Shown one piece after another: positions 1 to 7,790 of a stretch of 53,533 nucleotides of DNA; the stretch's first letter is position 1, and each line of letters opens with the position of its first letter. Under the pieces are notes generated by a model. The model was not told the DNA's origin, searched no databases, and saw only the letters and a program-made list of their open reading frames with translations. A program made the position numbers and the translations under genes. The stretch comes from Candidatus Sulfotelmatobacter sp. (GTDB taxonomy: Bacteria > Acidobacteriota > Terriglobia > Terriglobales > Acidobacteriaceae): positions 1-53,533 of the forward strand of contig JASHQM010000219.1 of NCBI GenBank assembly GCA_030039165.1, read 5' to 3'.

Positions 1-265
1 CGTAGCAAGACGCAAGTGGTGGCGCGAGATCATATTTCGTGAAACAAGATAATGCTCAGGAACTGAGCCTGTGGAAGGCAAGGTCAGAAATCACAATCAG
101 GCTGTGGAAAACTGGGCAAAATACTGCGGCGGCGCTGAAGAGGCAGGAATCCCCAAGCCTCTGCAATGTCGATGAAAGATGGAGCGCCCAGCCAAAAAGC
201 AGGTTCCTCACCGCTCCTTCGTCGCGGTTCACAATGACATCGTTAGGATGATCCGTCTTCGTCGG
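1..265. other. Window edge, no gene seen
   Basis: No convincing gene. Short frames here lack a ribosome binding site and show no recognisable sequence. This is the downstream side of the minus-strand kinase-like gene and may hold the end of its transcript. I see no clear terminator hairpin. Confidence 0.4.
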
Positions 266-2866
266 CTACTCGTGCTGCATGACTTCGTCGATAACAGCCT
301 TGCCGCCTTTATCGACACTGATCACTTTGTGGATGGGAAGGTAGCCGGTCATGGTGATGTCGATGATGTAGTTGCCGGGATCGAGCATGAACTCGACGGG
401 AGAAGTTTTATCGAGCATGTGCTCATTAACGGCGACCTGCGCGCCTTTGGGTTGGGTCCTGACGCTGACTGCGCCCATGCCTTGAGCATCCTTGCCGCCG
501 AAGAGTTTCTTGAATTTTCCCGCGGTGCGGATGTCGTCGGCGTTGCCAAGGGCGCGCAGAGCAGGCGTGAAGCTGACCGTCTGGCCGAGGGTGAACTGGG
601 CGGTGGTAGTTTCGTCGATATATCCGGGCTTGCGGACCAGAACCACGTGCGAGCCGCCGCCGACAGAGACTTGTGCAGGCGTGAGCTTGCCAGTGTCTTT
701 GCCGTCGATGTAGACGTTGGCGCCCGCGGGTGTACTGGAGACGGCAAGCGTAGCCGTGAGCTGAGTCAGGCGCGTGGAAACGTATGCTTTGTTGCCGGAG
801 GTTACGGTGACGGTGCGAGAGTCGGTAATGTAGCCGGCTCTGGCGATGGTGATTGAATGCTGGCCGGTGGCGACCCCGGATAGAGTAAACGGCGTGACCC
901 AGGAAGCGTCGGTCCTGCCGTCGATTTGAACCTGTGCGCCCTGCGGCGTGGAATCGATGGCCATCTGCCCGGGAACGATGACGGGAGTGGGAGCGGCAAC
1001 GGGTTTCTTCTTCGAATATCTGCTGTGCGCAGTTGCGGAGCGAGCAGGAGCGGGTTCTACTGCGGGTTCCGGAGCTACGGGTTCGAACGGCGTTGCGGAA
1101 GGCGCTGATTCCGATGGCGCGGGCTGTGACTGTGGCTGCGGCGCGGGCCGAGCGGGCGGCGCGGCCGGCGCGGGAACGGGTTCCGCCTGCTGAGGTGTGG
1201 CGCTGAGCAAGTCGGAGTCACTGTTCAGGCTCTGGATATGCATGACCAGCGCGATCGCGATGATGAGAATGACGACCGCGGCGCCCGCGATCGAATAAAT
1301 AATGAGGCGCGGCGGAACGTTTTTGATTTCTCTTACAGCTTTTCCTGCGATCTCGCGAGGATCGACCTTGGGCTTTTCCGGTTGCTCGCGGAACGTAATT
1401 ACAGCAGGTGCACGAGCCGGAGCCTGCTCGAAAGCTTCCGAGGGCGGTGAAGGTGGCGCTTCGTAGTCTTCCTTCAGCGGAGGCATTTCGGTCATCTCCG
1501 AAAAGCTCACGCTGGAGCCGGCGCTCGGGGCGGCTTCGGCCATCATGGGATCGACCGCAATTTTTGGCGATTGTGGCGCGTGGCTCGGCGACTCGAATTC
1601 TGGTTCCTGAATTTCAGGAGTCTCTATTTCAGGCTCGTTGACAGTTGACGACACGGGAGCGGCCGCAGGCCTTGCCGGCTTGACTCGGGAAGCCGGGCCG
1701 GCGGCGGATTGCACCGCGGTCTTGTTCACGGTGGATGCAGGTTGAGGCGTTTTGGGCGAAACCGGTGGTCCGGGTTTGACGCCCAGCGGACGCGGAGGCA
1801 TCGGAGGCATCGAGGGCTTAGCCACGGGGGGCTTCGCTGGCGCAGGTTTTGCGGCGCTCGCGGCAGCGGCTGGAGTCGATTTAGAGACTACCGGAGCGGC
1901 GGCAGGTTTAGCAGCCGCACCAGAGGCGGTCGCGACGGGCCGCGCGGCTGCCGCTGTGGATGCTCCGATAAATTTCGCCTGATTAGCAGCTTTCACTGCA
2001 TCGGAAACCACAACGCTTGATTTCGACACCGTTGTTTGCTTGGCGGCTTGCCCTTTCGACTCTTTGCATTTTTCCAGTTCGTCGAGAAGTTCCCTTCCGT
2101 TCTGGTGGCGCTCGGCGGGATCTTTCGCCAGCGCCTTCATGATCAGATCGCTTAATAGAGGATGCAGTTTGGGATTCAGGTCCCGGGGCGGCGCGGGGGC
2201 GTTTTCGACGATGCACTGGCGCAGCATTTCCGCGTCTTCGCTGTCGAATGGTTTCTGATCGGTCACCATCTCATAGAAAATCGCGCCCAGACTGAAAAGG
2301 TTGGAGCGGGCGTCGAGCGGTTCGCTGCGAATCTGCTCGGGGGACATGTAATAAAGGATCGAGGGCAGGTCGGGAATGCGCTCGACGAATTTACCCGCGC
2401 TGGAGATGCCAAAACCGAGTACGCGGACGCCGCCATCCCAGCCGCACATGATCTTGGCCGGTTCCAGGCTGAAATGGAAAACGTTGTTGGAGTGAGCGTG
2501 ATCGAGGCCGCCGCACACCTGGCGGCCGATGTCGAGCAGGTCCCAGATAGAGAATCCTTCTTTCCGCGAGAGCATGGTGGCAACGCTGTTGCCCTGGATG
2601 TACTCCATGGCGGCGCAGAATTGGCCGTCGATCTGGCCGGCGCCGTAGATGGGCGGAATATTGGAGTGGCTAAGAACCTTGCTCGCCTGCGCCTCGTCGA
2701 GCAGGCATTGCTCCAGTTCGGCAGAACGGTCGCCGAAGGCGGAGAGCTGAATCGCTTTCAAAGCCACGGTCTGGCTGGTTTGCGGATCGTTCGCCTTGTA
2801 GACCGCGCTGGTCGGAGACTTGGCGATCTCGCTCAAAATTTCGAAGTGGCCAATCTTGGTAGACAT
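266..2866 (-). CDS. PEGA-domain membrane protein with degenerate Ser/Thr kinase domain (probable pseudokinase)
   Basis: 866 residues. Residues about 7-265 follow the bacterial Hanks-type (PknB-like) kinase fold: the VALK lysine is K37, the helix-C glutamate is E58, and an SPEQ segment (about 175-178) stands where APE is expected. Key residues are replaced. The glycine loop has no glycines (IAKSPTSAVY), the HRD position reads H131-F-S133, the DFG position reads G151-F-G153, and the subdomain IX aspartate is N189. Phosphotransfer is therefore unlikely. A long Ala/Pro-rich linker follows (about 270-510), then one transmembrane helix (about 520-543), a Pro-rich stretch, and three C-terminal PEGA-like domains (about 630-866), probably periplasmic. 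PEGA domains often follow bacterial kinases and are thought to bind envelope ligands. Inference: a transmembrane scaffold or sensor working through binding rather than catalysis. It is monocistronic here, with a membrane protein gene diverging upstream. Confidence 0.88.
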   Translation of the reverse strand: MSTKIGHFEILSEIAKSPTSAVYKANDPQTSQTVALKAIQLSAFGDRSAELEQCLLDEAQASKVLSHSNIPPIYGAGQIDGQFCAAMEYIQGNSVATMLSRKEGFSIWDLLDIGRQVCGGLDHAHSNNVFHFSLEPAKIMCGWDGGVRVLGFGISSAGKFVERIPDLPSILYYMSPEQIRSEPLDARSNLFSLGAIFYEMVTDQKPFDSEDAEMLRQCIVENAPAPPRDLNPKLHPLLSDLIMKALAKDPAERHQNGRELLDELEKCKESKGQAAKQTTVSKSSVVVSDAVKAANQAKFIGASTAAAARPVATASGAAAKPAAAPVVSKSTPAAAASAAKPAPAKPPVAKPSMPPMPPRPLGVKPGPPVSPKTPQPASTVNKTAVQSAAGPASRVKPARPAAAPVSSTVNEPEIETPEIQEPEFESPSHAPQSPKIAVDPMMAEAAPSAGSSVSFSEMTEMPPLKEDYEAPPSPPSEAFEQAPARAPAVITFREQPEKPKVDPREIAGKAVREIKNVPPRLIIYSIAGAAVVILIIAIALVMHIQSLNSDSDLLSATPQQAEPVPAPAAPPARPAPQPQSQPAPSESAPSATPFEPVAPEPAVEPAPARSATAHSRYSKKKPVAAPTPVIVPGQMAIDSTPQGAQVQIDGRTDASWVTPFTLSGVATGQHSITIARAGYITDSRTVTVTSGNKAYVSTRLTQLTATLAVSSTPAGANVYIDGKDTGKLTPAQVSVGGGSHVVLVRKPGYIDETTTAQFTLGQTVSFTPALRALGNADDIRTAGKFKKLFGGKDAQGMGAVSVRTQPKGAQVAVNEHMLDKTSPVEFMLDPGNYIIDITMTGYLPIHKVISVDKGGKAVIDEVMQHE

Positions 2867-3095
2867 GATTTTGCCCTCGTCACAGAAAAGAGCCGCAGTT
2901 CTCGACCGAGCAATGCGCGCTCAAAACCCGGGCAGGATGTGGCTAGGATAGCGCCCAAAAGAATCCGCTTCGAGTTACCGAAGTACTGTGAATTTTTGCG
3001 ATGCGCCGCAGAGCGGCGGCCCCAGGAACGAATACGCCGGCTCAAATACATTGAAAGCGCCCCCGATTCCCAGCGCGGAATACAATGTTCGACGA

Positions 3096-3701
3096 ATGCG
3101 CATTCCGCTCTGGCTGAAAGTACTTTGGACGTTGTGGGTAATCGTATGGGCGCCGATTTACTGGCGGGCCTATGGAGCGCAGAATTTTCTTTTCTTCTGC
3201 GACCTGGGCAACATTCTCATTGCCGCCGCTCTGTGGCTGGAGAGCCGGCTGATATTCTCCTGGCAGGCGGTCAGCCTGCTTTTGTTTCAGACTCTGTACA
3301 TCATTGATCTCGCCGTGGCGCTGGTGAGTGGATGGCACCCGATCGGCGGGACGGAATACATGTTCGACCCGCACGTTGCACTACCCATCCGTCTTTTAAG
3401 TCTCTTTCATGTGGTGACTCCACCGTTGCTCCTATGGGCGATTTGGAAGCTGGGATATGACGGGCGAGGGTGGATTGTTCAGACTGTCACGACATGGATT
3501 GTCGTGCCGATCAATTATTTCTGGCGTCCGCAATTCGATGTGAATTGGGCGCGGGGCTTGTTTTTTCACCAACAGCACGTGATGCCGGGAACCTGTTATT
3601 TACTGATCTACGCGATCGTCGTCCCGGGAGTGGTCTATTGGCCGACGCATCGGTTGCTGGCCTGGTGGGCGGGCAGGCAAGATAAGGGGACCACAACTTG
3701 A
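3096..3701 (+). CDS. Conserved-looking integral membrane protein, function unknown
   Basis: 201 residues from the ATG that begins MRIPLWLKVLW. An in-frame upstream extension to 2988 is possible but its sequence is not membrane-like. Five to six hydrophobic segments run through the protein (about residues 5-20, 28-48, 52-72, 95-115, 125-140 and 170-190) with many Trp and Tyr residues. The pattern resembles the group usually annotated only as membrane-associated protein, with motifs such as QNFLFFCDLGN and a Y-M-F-D-P segment before a histidine-containing helix. No catalytic motif is evident. It is divergently arranged with the kinase-like gene, about 230 bp apart, so the two could share a regulatory region. 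Confidence 0.75.
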   Translation: MRIPLWLKVLWTLWVIVWAPIYWRAYGAQNFLFFCDLGNILIAAALWLESRLIFSWQAVSLLLFQTLYIIDLAVALVSGWHPIGGTEYMFDPHVALPIRLLSLFHVVTPPLLLWAIWKLGYDGRGWIVQTVTTWIVVPINYFWRPQFDVNWARGLFFHQQHVMPGTCYLLIYAIVVPGVVYWPTHRLLAWWAGRQDKGTTT

Positions 3702-3779
3702 ACAAACAGGAATGCTGAAATCGTATACGGATACAGCGGCATTCGCCAGGAATCTCTGCAGCGGTGTAGAGTCGCTCCT

Positions 3780-4073
3780 CTAGGCAGCGGTTCGATCCGC
3801 TTCAGTTTGTGCTTCTCCGGTAACGAGGACTGAGGAGTCTTGCTGACATGCCCGGATCAGTTCGTGAATTCCCATCCGTCGCCGTAGCCAATGAGCGAGC
3901 AGAGTATCGGCCATGACCTGGGAACGCAGCTTCTCCGGTTCTAACCGTTGCCAAGGTTTTTCGACCATACCCTTCCGAACGGCGCGGCTCTCGACGCATC
4001 CGCCTTCGATTCGATAATCGATCGCGGTAGAACCGTCGCCCTTCTCAATGCGAAGCCGGTTGAACTCCAGCAT
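3780..4073 (-). CDS. Small protein of unknown function
   Basis: 97 residues if translation begins at the ATG giving MLEFNRLRIEKGDG. A GGAGG stands 11 bases upstream, rather far but the best signal here. A GTG start 18 bases upstream (4091) would add six residues. The protein is soluble and charged, with a beta-rich N-terminal half and helical stretches around KPWQRLEPEKLRSQVMADTL and HWLRRRMGIHELIRAC. No family recognised. The strong ribosome binding site and balanced composition suggest a real gene, but it stands alone between a membrane protein gene and a gene-poor stretch. Confidence 0.5.
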   Translation of the reverse strand: MLEFNRLRIEKGDGSTAIDYRIEGGCVESRAVRKGMVEKPWQRLEPEKLRSQVMADTLLAHWLRRRMGIHELIRACQQDSSVLVTGEAQTEADRTAA

Positions 4074-4091
4074 GGAATCAAAGACCTCCAC

Positions 4092-4383
4092 GTCTCAGCC
4101 GTCGTGCAAACAGACTGCCAACGGTTGATCGCCCGTAATTCGCTGTAACGCAACCGAATTGATATGGGCTGTGAAGGTGACCGCACGATGTGTGGGAATT
4201 TTCTGCAAGGCCCTGCGGAAGATTATTTCTAGGGTCGCGACGACAGCCGAGAGTCGGGGAGCCCGGGGCTCTCAGGGAACTCCCTGAGTAGCAATACAGT
4301 ATTTACCGGAGGTAAATCGGGAGGCGAATAAATTTGCCGTGACCAGGGGCTAGTCCGAAAATAGCCCCGGGATTGTTTCAGAA
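4092..4383. other. Non-coding stretch with three inverted repeats
   Basis: No gene is supported. Within 100 bases there are three separate short inverted repeats: CTCAGGGA/TCCCTGAG (4271-4288), ATTTACC/GGTAAAT (4301-4317) and GGGGCTA/TAGCCCC (4346-4368). The last lies just downstream of the minus-strand gene ending at 4384 and could be a terminator stem, though no T run follows it on that strand. Confidence 0.5.
4346..4368 (-). terminator. Possible hairpin terminator of the 86-residue membrane protein gene
   Basis: Seven-base arms GGGGCTA and TAGCCCC around a 9-base loop, 16 bases past the stop codon of the minus-strand gene. There is no run of T after the stem, so intrinsic termination is uncertain. 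Confidence 0.3.
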
Positions 4384-4644
4384 TCACTTTTTCTGGTCGG
4401 TTGAGCAGTCTTGCGATTTGCGGCGGTATAAGCGCCCGTTCCAGCCAAACGTCCATCGAGACTTTCGTGCTCCCGGCCTGAACCTTTCAACGACATACCA
4501 AACGGAGAACGCAATGAGCAGTACAAGGCTCAAGAAAACGTCGAGGGTGTTGACCCACTTGAACCCTAAATGAACGTACAAAAAGATTGCGGTCAGGAAA
4601 TATACCCACCAGCCTATCGCAAGAATCCAGCCCAGGTTCTTCAT
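4384..4644 (-). CDS. Small two-helix membrane protein, unknown function
   Basis: 86 residues beginning MKNLGWILAIGWWVYF. Two hydrophobic helices (about residues 4-25 and 32-54) are separated by a short loop, and a basic C-terminal tail (RFRPGARKSRWTFGWNGR and onward) should be cytoplasmic by the positive-inside rule. No family recognised and no strong ribosome binding site. It sits in a gene-poor region. The clean two-helix topology with a basic tail favours a real gene over chance. Confidence 0.5.
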   Translation of the reverse strand: MKNLGWILAIGWWVYFLTAIFLYVHLGFKWVNTLDVFLSLVLLIAFSVWYVVERFRPGARKSRWTFGWNGRLYRRKSQDCSTDQKK

Positions 4645-5157
4645 TGCTACTTTGCTTGATTATAGTCCTGTGAAGAGAATCCCGAATCGCCTTGAACACG
4701 GCGAGTGGCTCAGTGTGAAATTGTCATCCTGAGCAAGCGTTCCTTGCGCGGTGAAGGATCTGGGCGAGTCGCGCGAAGCATCGCGCTTTTTGCGGCGCGT
4801 AAATCGCGCGTTTGGCTCGCTTCCTTTTTCAATTTCAAACTGAGCCACGGCCCGAACGTGCATAGTGTTCAAATTTGCTGTTCCCAGCTTTGACCCTGGC
4901 AAGAAAGTCGTGCTCCATATTTTTGCCGCAGGCGCGGTGAACCTTCCAATCCCTGTACCTGGTCCTACGCAATGCCATAGCCACGTGTAAGGATGTCGTG
5001 CTCATCCCATTCTTCCCCGCGTGTATCACGCAACTTGGTCGTTCGCCCGGCCATTTCTTTTTGGCCGATCGATTGCTTGCTTGTCATTCGATTTTGAAGC
5101 CACCGTGAGATGATCGGCGCACGCCGAAGCACGGTATTTGTGGCACTGGAGAATCGA
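4645..5157. other. Gene-poor 513 bp stretch containing an interspersed repeat
   Basis: No frame here has both a ribosome binding site and plausible protein sequence. The stretch contains a GTCATCCTGAGC...GAAGGATCT repeat (4721-4762) followed by GCG-rich sequence with CGCG palindromes (about 4766-4815). The last 60 bases should contain the promoter of the exported protein gene starting at 5158, but I see no clear -35/-10 pair. Confidence 0.45.
4721..4762. repeat. Interspersed GTCATCCTGAGC...GAAGGATCT element, copy 1
   Basis: TTGTCATCCTGAGC, then an insertion of about 15 bases, then GGTGAAGGATCTG. The ends match the second copy at 12394-12422, and the AGGAT/ATCCT ends form a short inverted repeat. 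Elements of this type are common between genes in several soil bacterial phyla. Confidence 0.6.
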
Positions 5158-5859
5158 ATGCGAAAGACAAAGACAGTGACGAATTTTGCCTTTGTATTCC
5201 TGGCCCTGGTTGTTCTGCCGCAAACCGTCCGTCCGGCGCGAGCAGAGGCCGATCCTTATCCGGCTATGGCTCCTCTTGCGGAGTATCTGATGCCGCAGGA
5301 TGCGGAGGTCGCGCTGGCTCGCAGCGCCGCACCAGCCTCGATTGCCGACGGCGCCACTGTGATGGTGATGGGACGCCAGGGATACACAACCGCCGTGCAA
5401 GGCACGAACGGTTTCCTCTGCTATGTGGAGCGATCCTGGGCCAAGCCGACGGATGATTCGGAGTTCTGGAATCCCAAATTGCGCTCCCCCAATTGCTTCA
5501 ATCAGGCGGCGGCTATCAGCGTTGCGCAGGTCTATTTGAGGAAGACGCAACTGGTGTTGGCAGGCAAATCGAAGGCGGAGATCGACCAGGGAATCAAAGC
5601 GGCCCTGGATAGCGGGGAACTGCCCGCGCTCCAACCCGGTGGGATGTGCTACATGATGTCGAAGCAACAGTACCTTGACGATCAGGTAAAGAGCTGGCAC
5701 CCGCACCTGATGTTCTATGCCGCGGGCGACGTGGCGAAGAGTTGGGGGGCAAATCTGGACGGCTCGCCGCTGATCGCGGCGAACGACGCCGAAGCGCGGG
5801 TGACGATTTTCATGGTCGTGGTGCACCACTGGTCAGACGGGACGCCGGCCCCGAACTAA
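5158..5859 (+). CDS. Exported protein of unknown function
   Basis: 233 residues from the ATG at 5158, preceded by GGAG at good spacing. A 48-base upstream extension exists but lacks a ribosome binding site. A signal peptide is clear: basic MRKTKTV, a hydrophobic core, and likely cleavage after RPARAEA. The mature protein has a segment AAPASIADGATVMVMGRQGY followed by cysteine-containing stretches (GFLCYVERSW, RSPNCFNQ, GMCYMMSK). It ends in a hydrophobic beta-like strand (ARVTIFMVVVHHWSDG). Four cysteines in an exported protein may form disulfides. I do not recognise the family. It converges on the mechanosensitive channel gene. Confidence 0.75.
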   Translation: MRKTKTVTNFAFVFLALVVLPQTVRPARAEADPYPAMAPLAEYLMPQDAEVALARSAAPASIADGATVMVMGRQGYTTAVQGTNGFLCYVERSWAKPTDDSEFWNPKLRSPNCFNQAAAISVAQVYLRKTQLVLAGKSKAEIDQGIKAALDSGELPALQPGGMCYMMSKQQYLDDQVKSWHPHLMFYAAGDVAKSWGANLDGSPLIAANDAEARVTIFMVVVHHWSDGTPAPN

Positions 5860-5928
5860 TCAGGCGGATCTCCCGGCCCCAAAAACAAGAAACCCAAACT
5901 AGGACACTGCCCCAAAACTCACCTGGGA

Positions 5929-7605
5929 TCAGCTGCGGTTGCTTTTTGTTCCCTCTGGATTCGGAGTCGCCACGCCTTTCGCCGCGGCCTCGATCTTCTT
6001 GCTTCCTGCGCCGCCGTCCGGACTCAGATACAGCGTTTGTGAAGGACGGGCGAGGTTGGCGGGAGATTCCTCGATGTACTTCATGATCTGAAGCAGCAGG
6101 TTTTCGCGCACGGTAGCGAAGACGTCGAAATTCTGGGTCAGCACGTAGGCGACGACTTCCACGTTGATGGAAGAGGCCGTGATTTCTGCAAGCCGCACGC
6201 GCGCGGTGGAAGCCTCGATTTTGTCGTGGCCGGTGAGCAGGCGGCGAAGTTCGGCGAGCACCGCGAGCAGGTGCTCGGAGGAGGTATCGAGGTGGAAGTT
6301 CAGGACCGTTTTAAAAAGCATCTTCTCGCGGCGGCTAAGATTTTCCACGTTGATGGTGGCGACGGTTCCGTTGGGAATGGCGAGAAGGGTTCGCTCTTCG
6401 GTGCGGACGCGAGTGGAGCGCAGGCCGATATCCTCGACCACTCCGGTGCGGTCGCCAAACTTGCAAAGATCGCCCACGCGGATGACTTCGTCGCCGAGGA
6501 CGGAAACTCCACCGAATAAATTGGCGATCGTCTGCTGCGCGCCGAAACCGATGGCCAGTCCGCCAATGCCCACTCCGGCCAGCGCGGTCGTCAGGTTGAC
6601 ACCCAGAATGCCAAGAATGAAGAACAAGGTAGCGAGAAATACGGTGGCCTTGATGATGCGTTCGCCGAGCAGGATCAGGGACCCGGTGCCGCCGTGGCCC
6701 ATTGCCACCGCGCGTTTGCGCACGCGGTTGAGGAACCAGCGAGTCACGCGCCAGAGAATCCAGGCTCCGCCGATAACGATGGCGATGGTGGTGACTTGAC
6801 CGTAATAGTGGCGCGGCAGCAAAGGCATGCCGATGTGGGAGGCAGCAATGCGATGGATGGCAGTTGCCAGGAGAAGCCAGAGGGGAGCGGAAAGGGATCG
6901 CGATTGATCGAGGTCTCCCCGGCGGCGCGCCCACCAGCGCAAAGGAAATTGCAGTATGAACAGGATGATCCATGCAGCGGCAGCCGCGATGGGAACAAGG
7001 ACGATAAGCGCGAGCAACTGCCATAGCGGCATGCCCCCGGCCTGGTGCTTGACCATCCACCCCGGCAGTCTGGTTTCGACTTGCCGCGCTTCCACTTGAT
7101 CGTAAAGTTCGGGAATATTGGAGAGAGTGTCGGCCGAAATCAGCCAGATTTTTCCGGCGCTGGGATCGTTGACGCGAACTAATTCGAGTTCGTCTTCCAC
7201 GTCGCCGGAGGCCATGGTACCGAGTTTCTGGCGGTCGAGTGGAACGTCTTCTTGCGGCGTGCCTTCGGGCTGGCGGCTGGGACGCAGATTGCCAGAGAAA
7301 GAGCGGTCCATTGCCACTTTTAATTTCATGGCCAGCGTATCGCCTTCGCTCTGGCGCCGGGAGCTGCTCATCTGGAGATATTGCGCGGCGAGGGTGTAGT
7401 TGCCCGATTGCGCCGCCTGGAGGAATCCGAAAACGGTTCCATAGGGAGTATCGCGACCAAGGCGATCAGGTGAGGCTTTGGGAGAACTGGTGGCGGGGGG
7501 AGCCGAAGGATCAAGAATCTGTGTTAAGGCACTCTGCGCGATCGCCGGCGTGCAGAAAGCGAGAACGGAAAATAAAAGAGTCAGCCGTGCGGCAGGGTTG
7601 CGCAT
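5929..7605 (-). CDS. MscS-family mechanosensitive ion channel
   Basis: 558 residues from the ATG giving MRNPAARLTLLFSVLAFC, which creates a normal signal peptide ending near IAQSA. Starts 27 and 48 bases further upstream are possible. A periplasmic domain (about 20-190) is followed by four to five membrane helices. The last is glycine/alanine-rich (LTTALAGVGIGGLAIGFGAQ), which is the pore-lining TM3 of MscS. Next comes the MscS beta domain (ANLFGGVSVLGDEVIRVGD, then VEDIGLRSTRVRTEERTL) and the C-terminal alpha/beta domain. MscS channels open under membrane tension and release solutes on hypo-osmotic shock. The longer N-terminus resembles the extended members of the family. It is divergent from the aceE operon. 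Confidence 0.9.
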   Translation of the reverse strand: MRNPAARLTLLFSVLAFCTPAIAQSALTQILDPSAPPATSSPKASPDRLGRDTPYGTVFGFLQAAQSGNYTLAAQYLQMSSSRRQSEGDTLAMKLKVAMDRSFSGNLRPSRQPEGTPQEDVPLDRQKLGTMASGDVEDELELVRVNDPSAGKIWLISADTLSNIPELYDQVEARQVETRLPGWMVKHQAGGMPLWQLLALIVLVPIAAAAAWIILFILQFPLRWWARRRGDLDQSRSLSAPLWLLLATAIHRIAASHIGMPLLPRHYYGQVTTIAIVIGGAWILWRVTRWFLNRVRKRAVAMGHGGTGSLILLGERIIKATVFLATLFFILGILGVNLTTALAGVGIGGLAIGFGAQQTIANLFGGVSVLGDEVIRVGDLCKFGDRTGVVEDIGLRSTRVRTEERTLLAIPNGTVATINVENLSRREKMLFKTVLNFHLDTSSEHLLAVLAELRRLLTGHDKIEASTARVRLAEITASSINVEVVAYVLTQNFDVFATVRENLLLQIMKYIEESPANLARPSQTLYLSPDGGAGSKKIEAAAKGVATPNPEGTKSNRS

Positions 7606-7749
7606 ACCAGGTAACTCGTCGATGCACTTCATTCTATCGAAAGCTCTGCGCATTACCGCGCAACTCTAACCAGCAAGCGAGCCCAGCGCGCCCGGGATGA
7701 CCAGTAAACTACGCCGCTACCTGAAGGGCAGCAAAATTCGTGGCAATTG

Positions 7750-7765
7750 AATATCATGAGATATT
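7750..7765. promoter_or_regulatory. Inverted repeat upstream of aceE, possible operator
   Basis: AATATC-ATGA-GATATT, six-base arms, 25 bases before the aceE start codon in the spacer between mscS and aceE. The position fits a repressor site or a leader hairpin. It does not match the PdhR operator of Enterobacteria. Confidence 0.3.
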
Positions 7766-7790
7766 GGCGATCAGTGGGGAGAAATAAGAC

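Noticed and set aside
39..251. Short frame at the left edge
   Set aside because: No ribosome binding site and no recognisable sequence features; cannot be supported.
2162..3307. Long open frame (381 codons) antisense to the kinase-like gene
   Set aside because: Shadow of the PEGA protein gene in GC-rich DNA; no ribosome binding site, no recognisable protein features.
5026..5829. 267-codon frame antisense to the exported protein gene
   Set aside because: Overlaps a gene with a signal peptide and ribosome binding site; the antisense product has no recognisable features.
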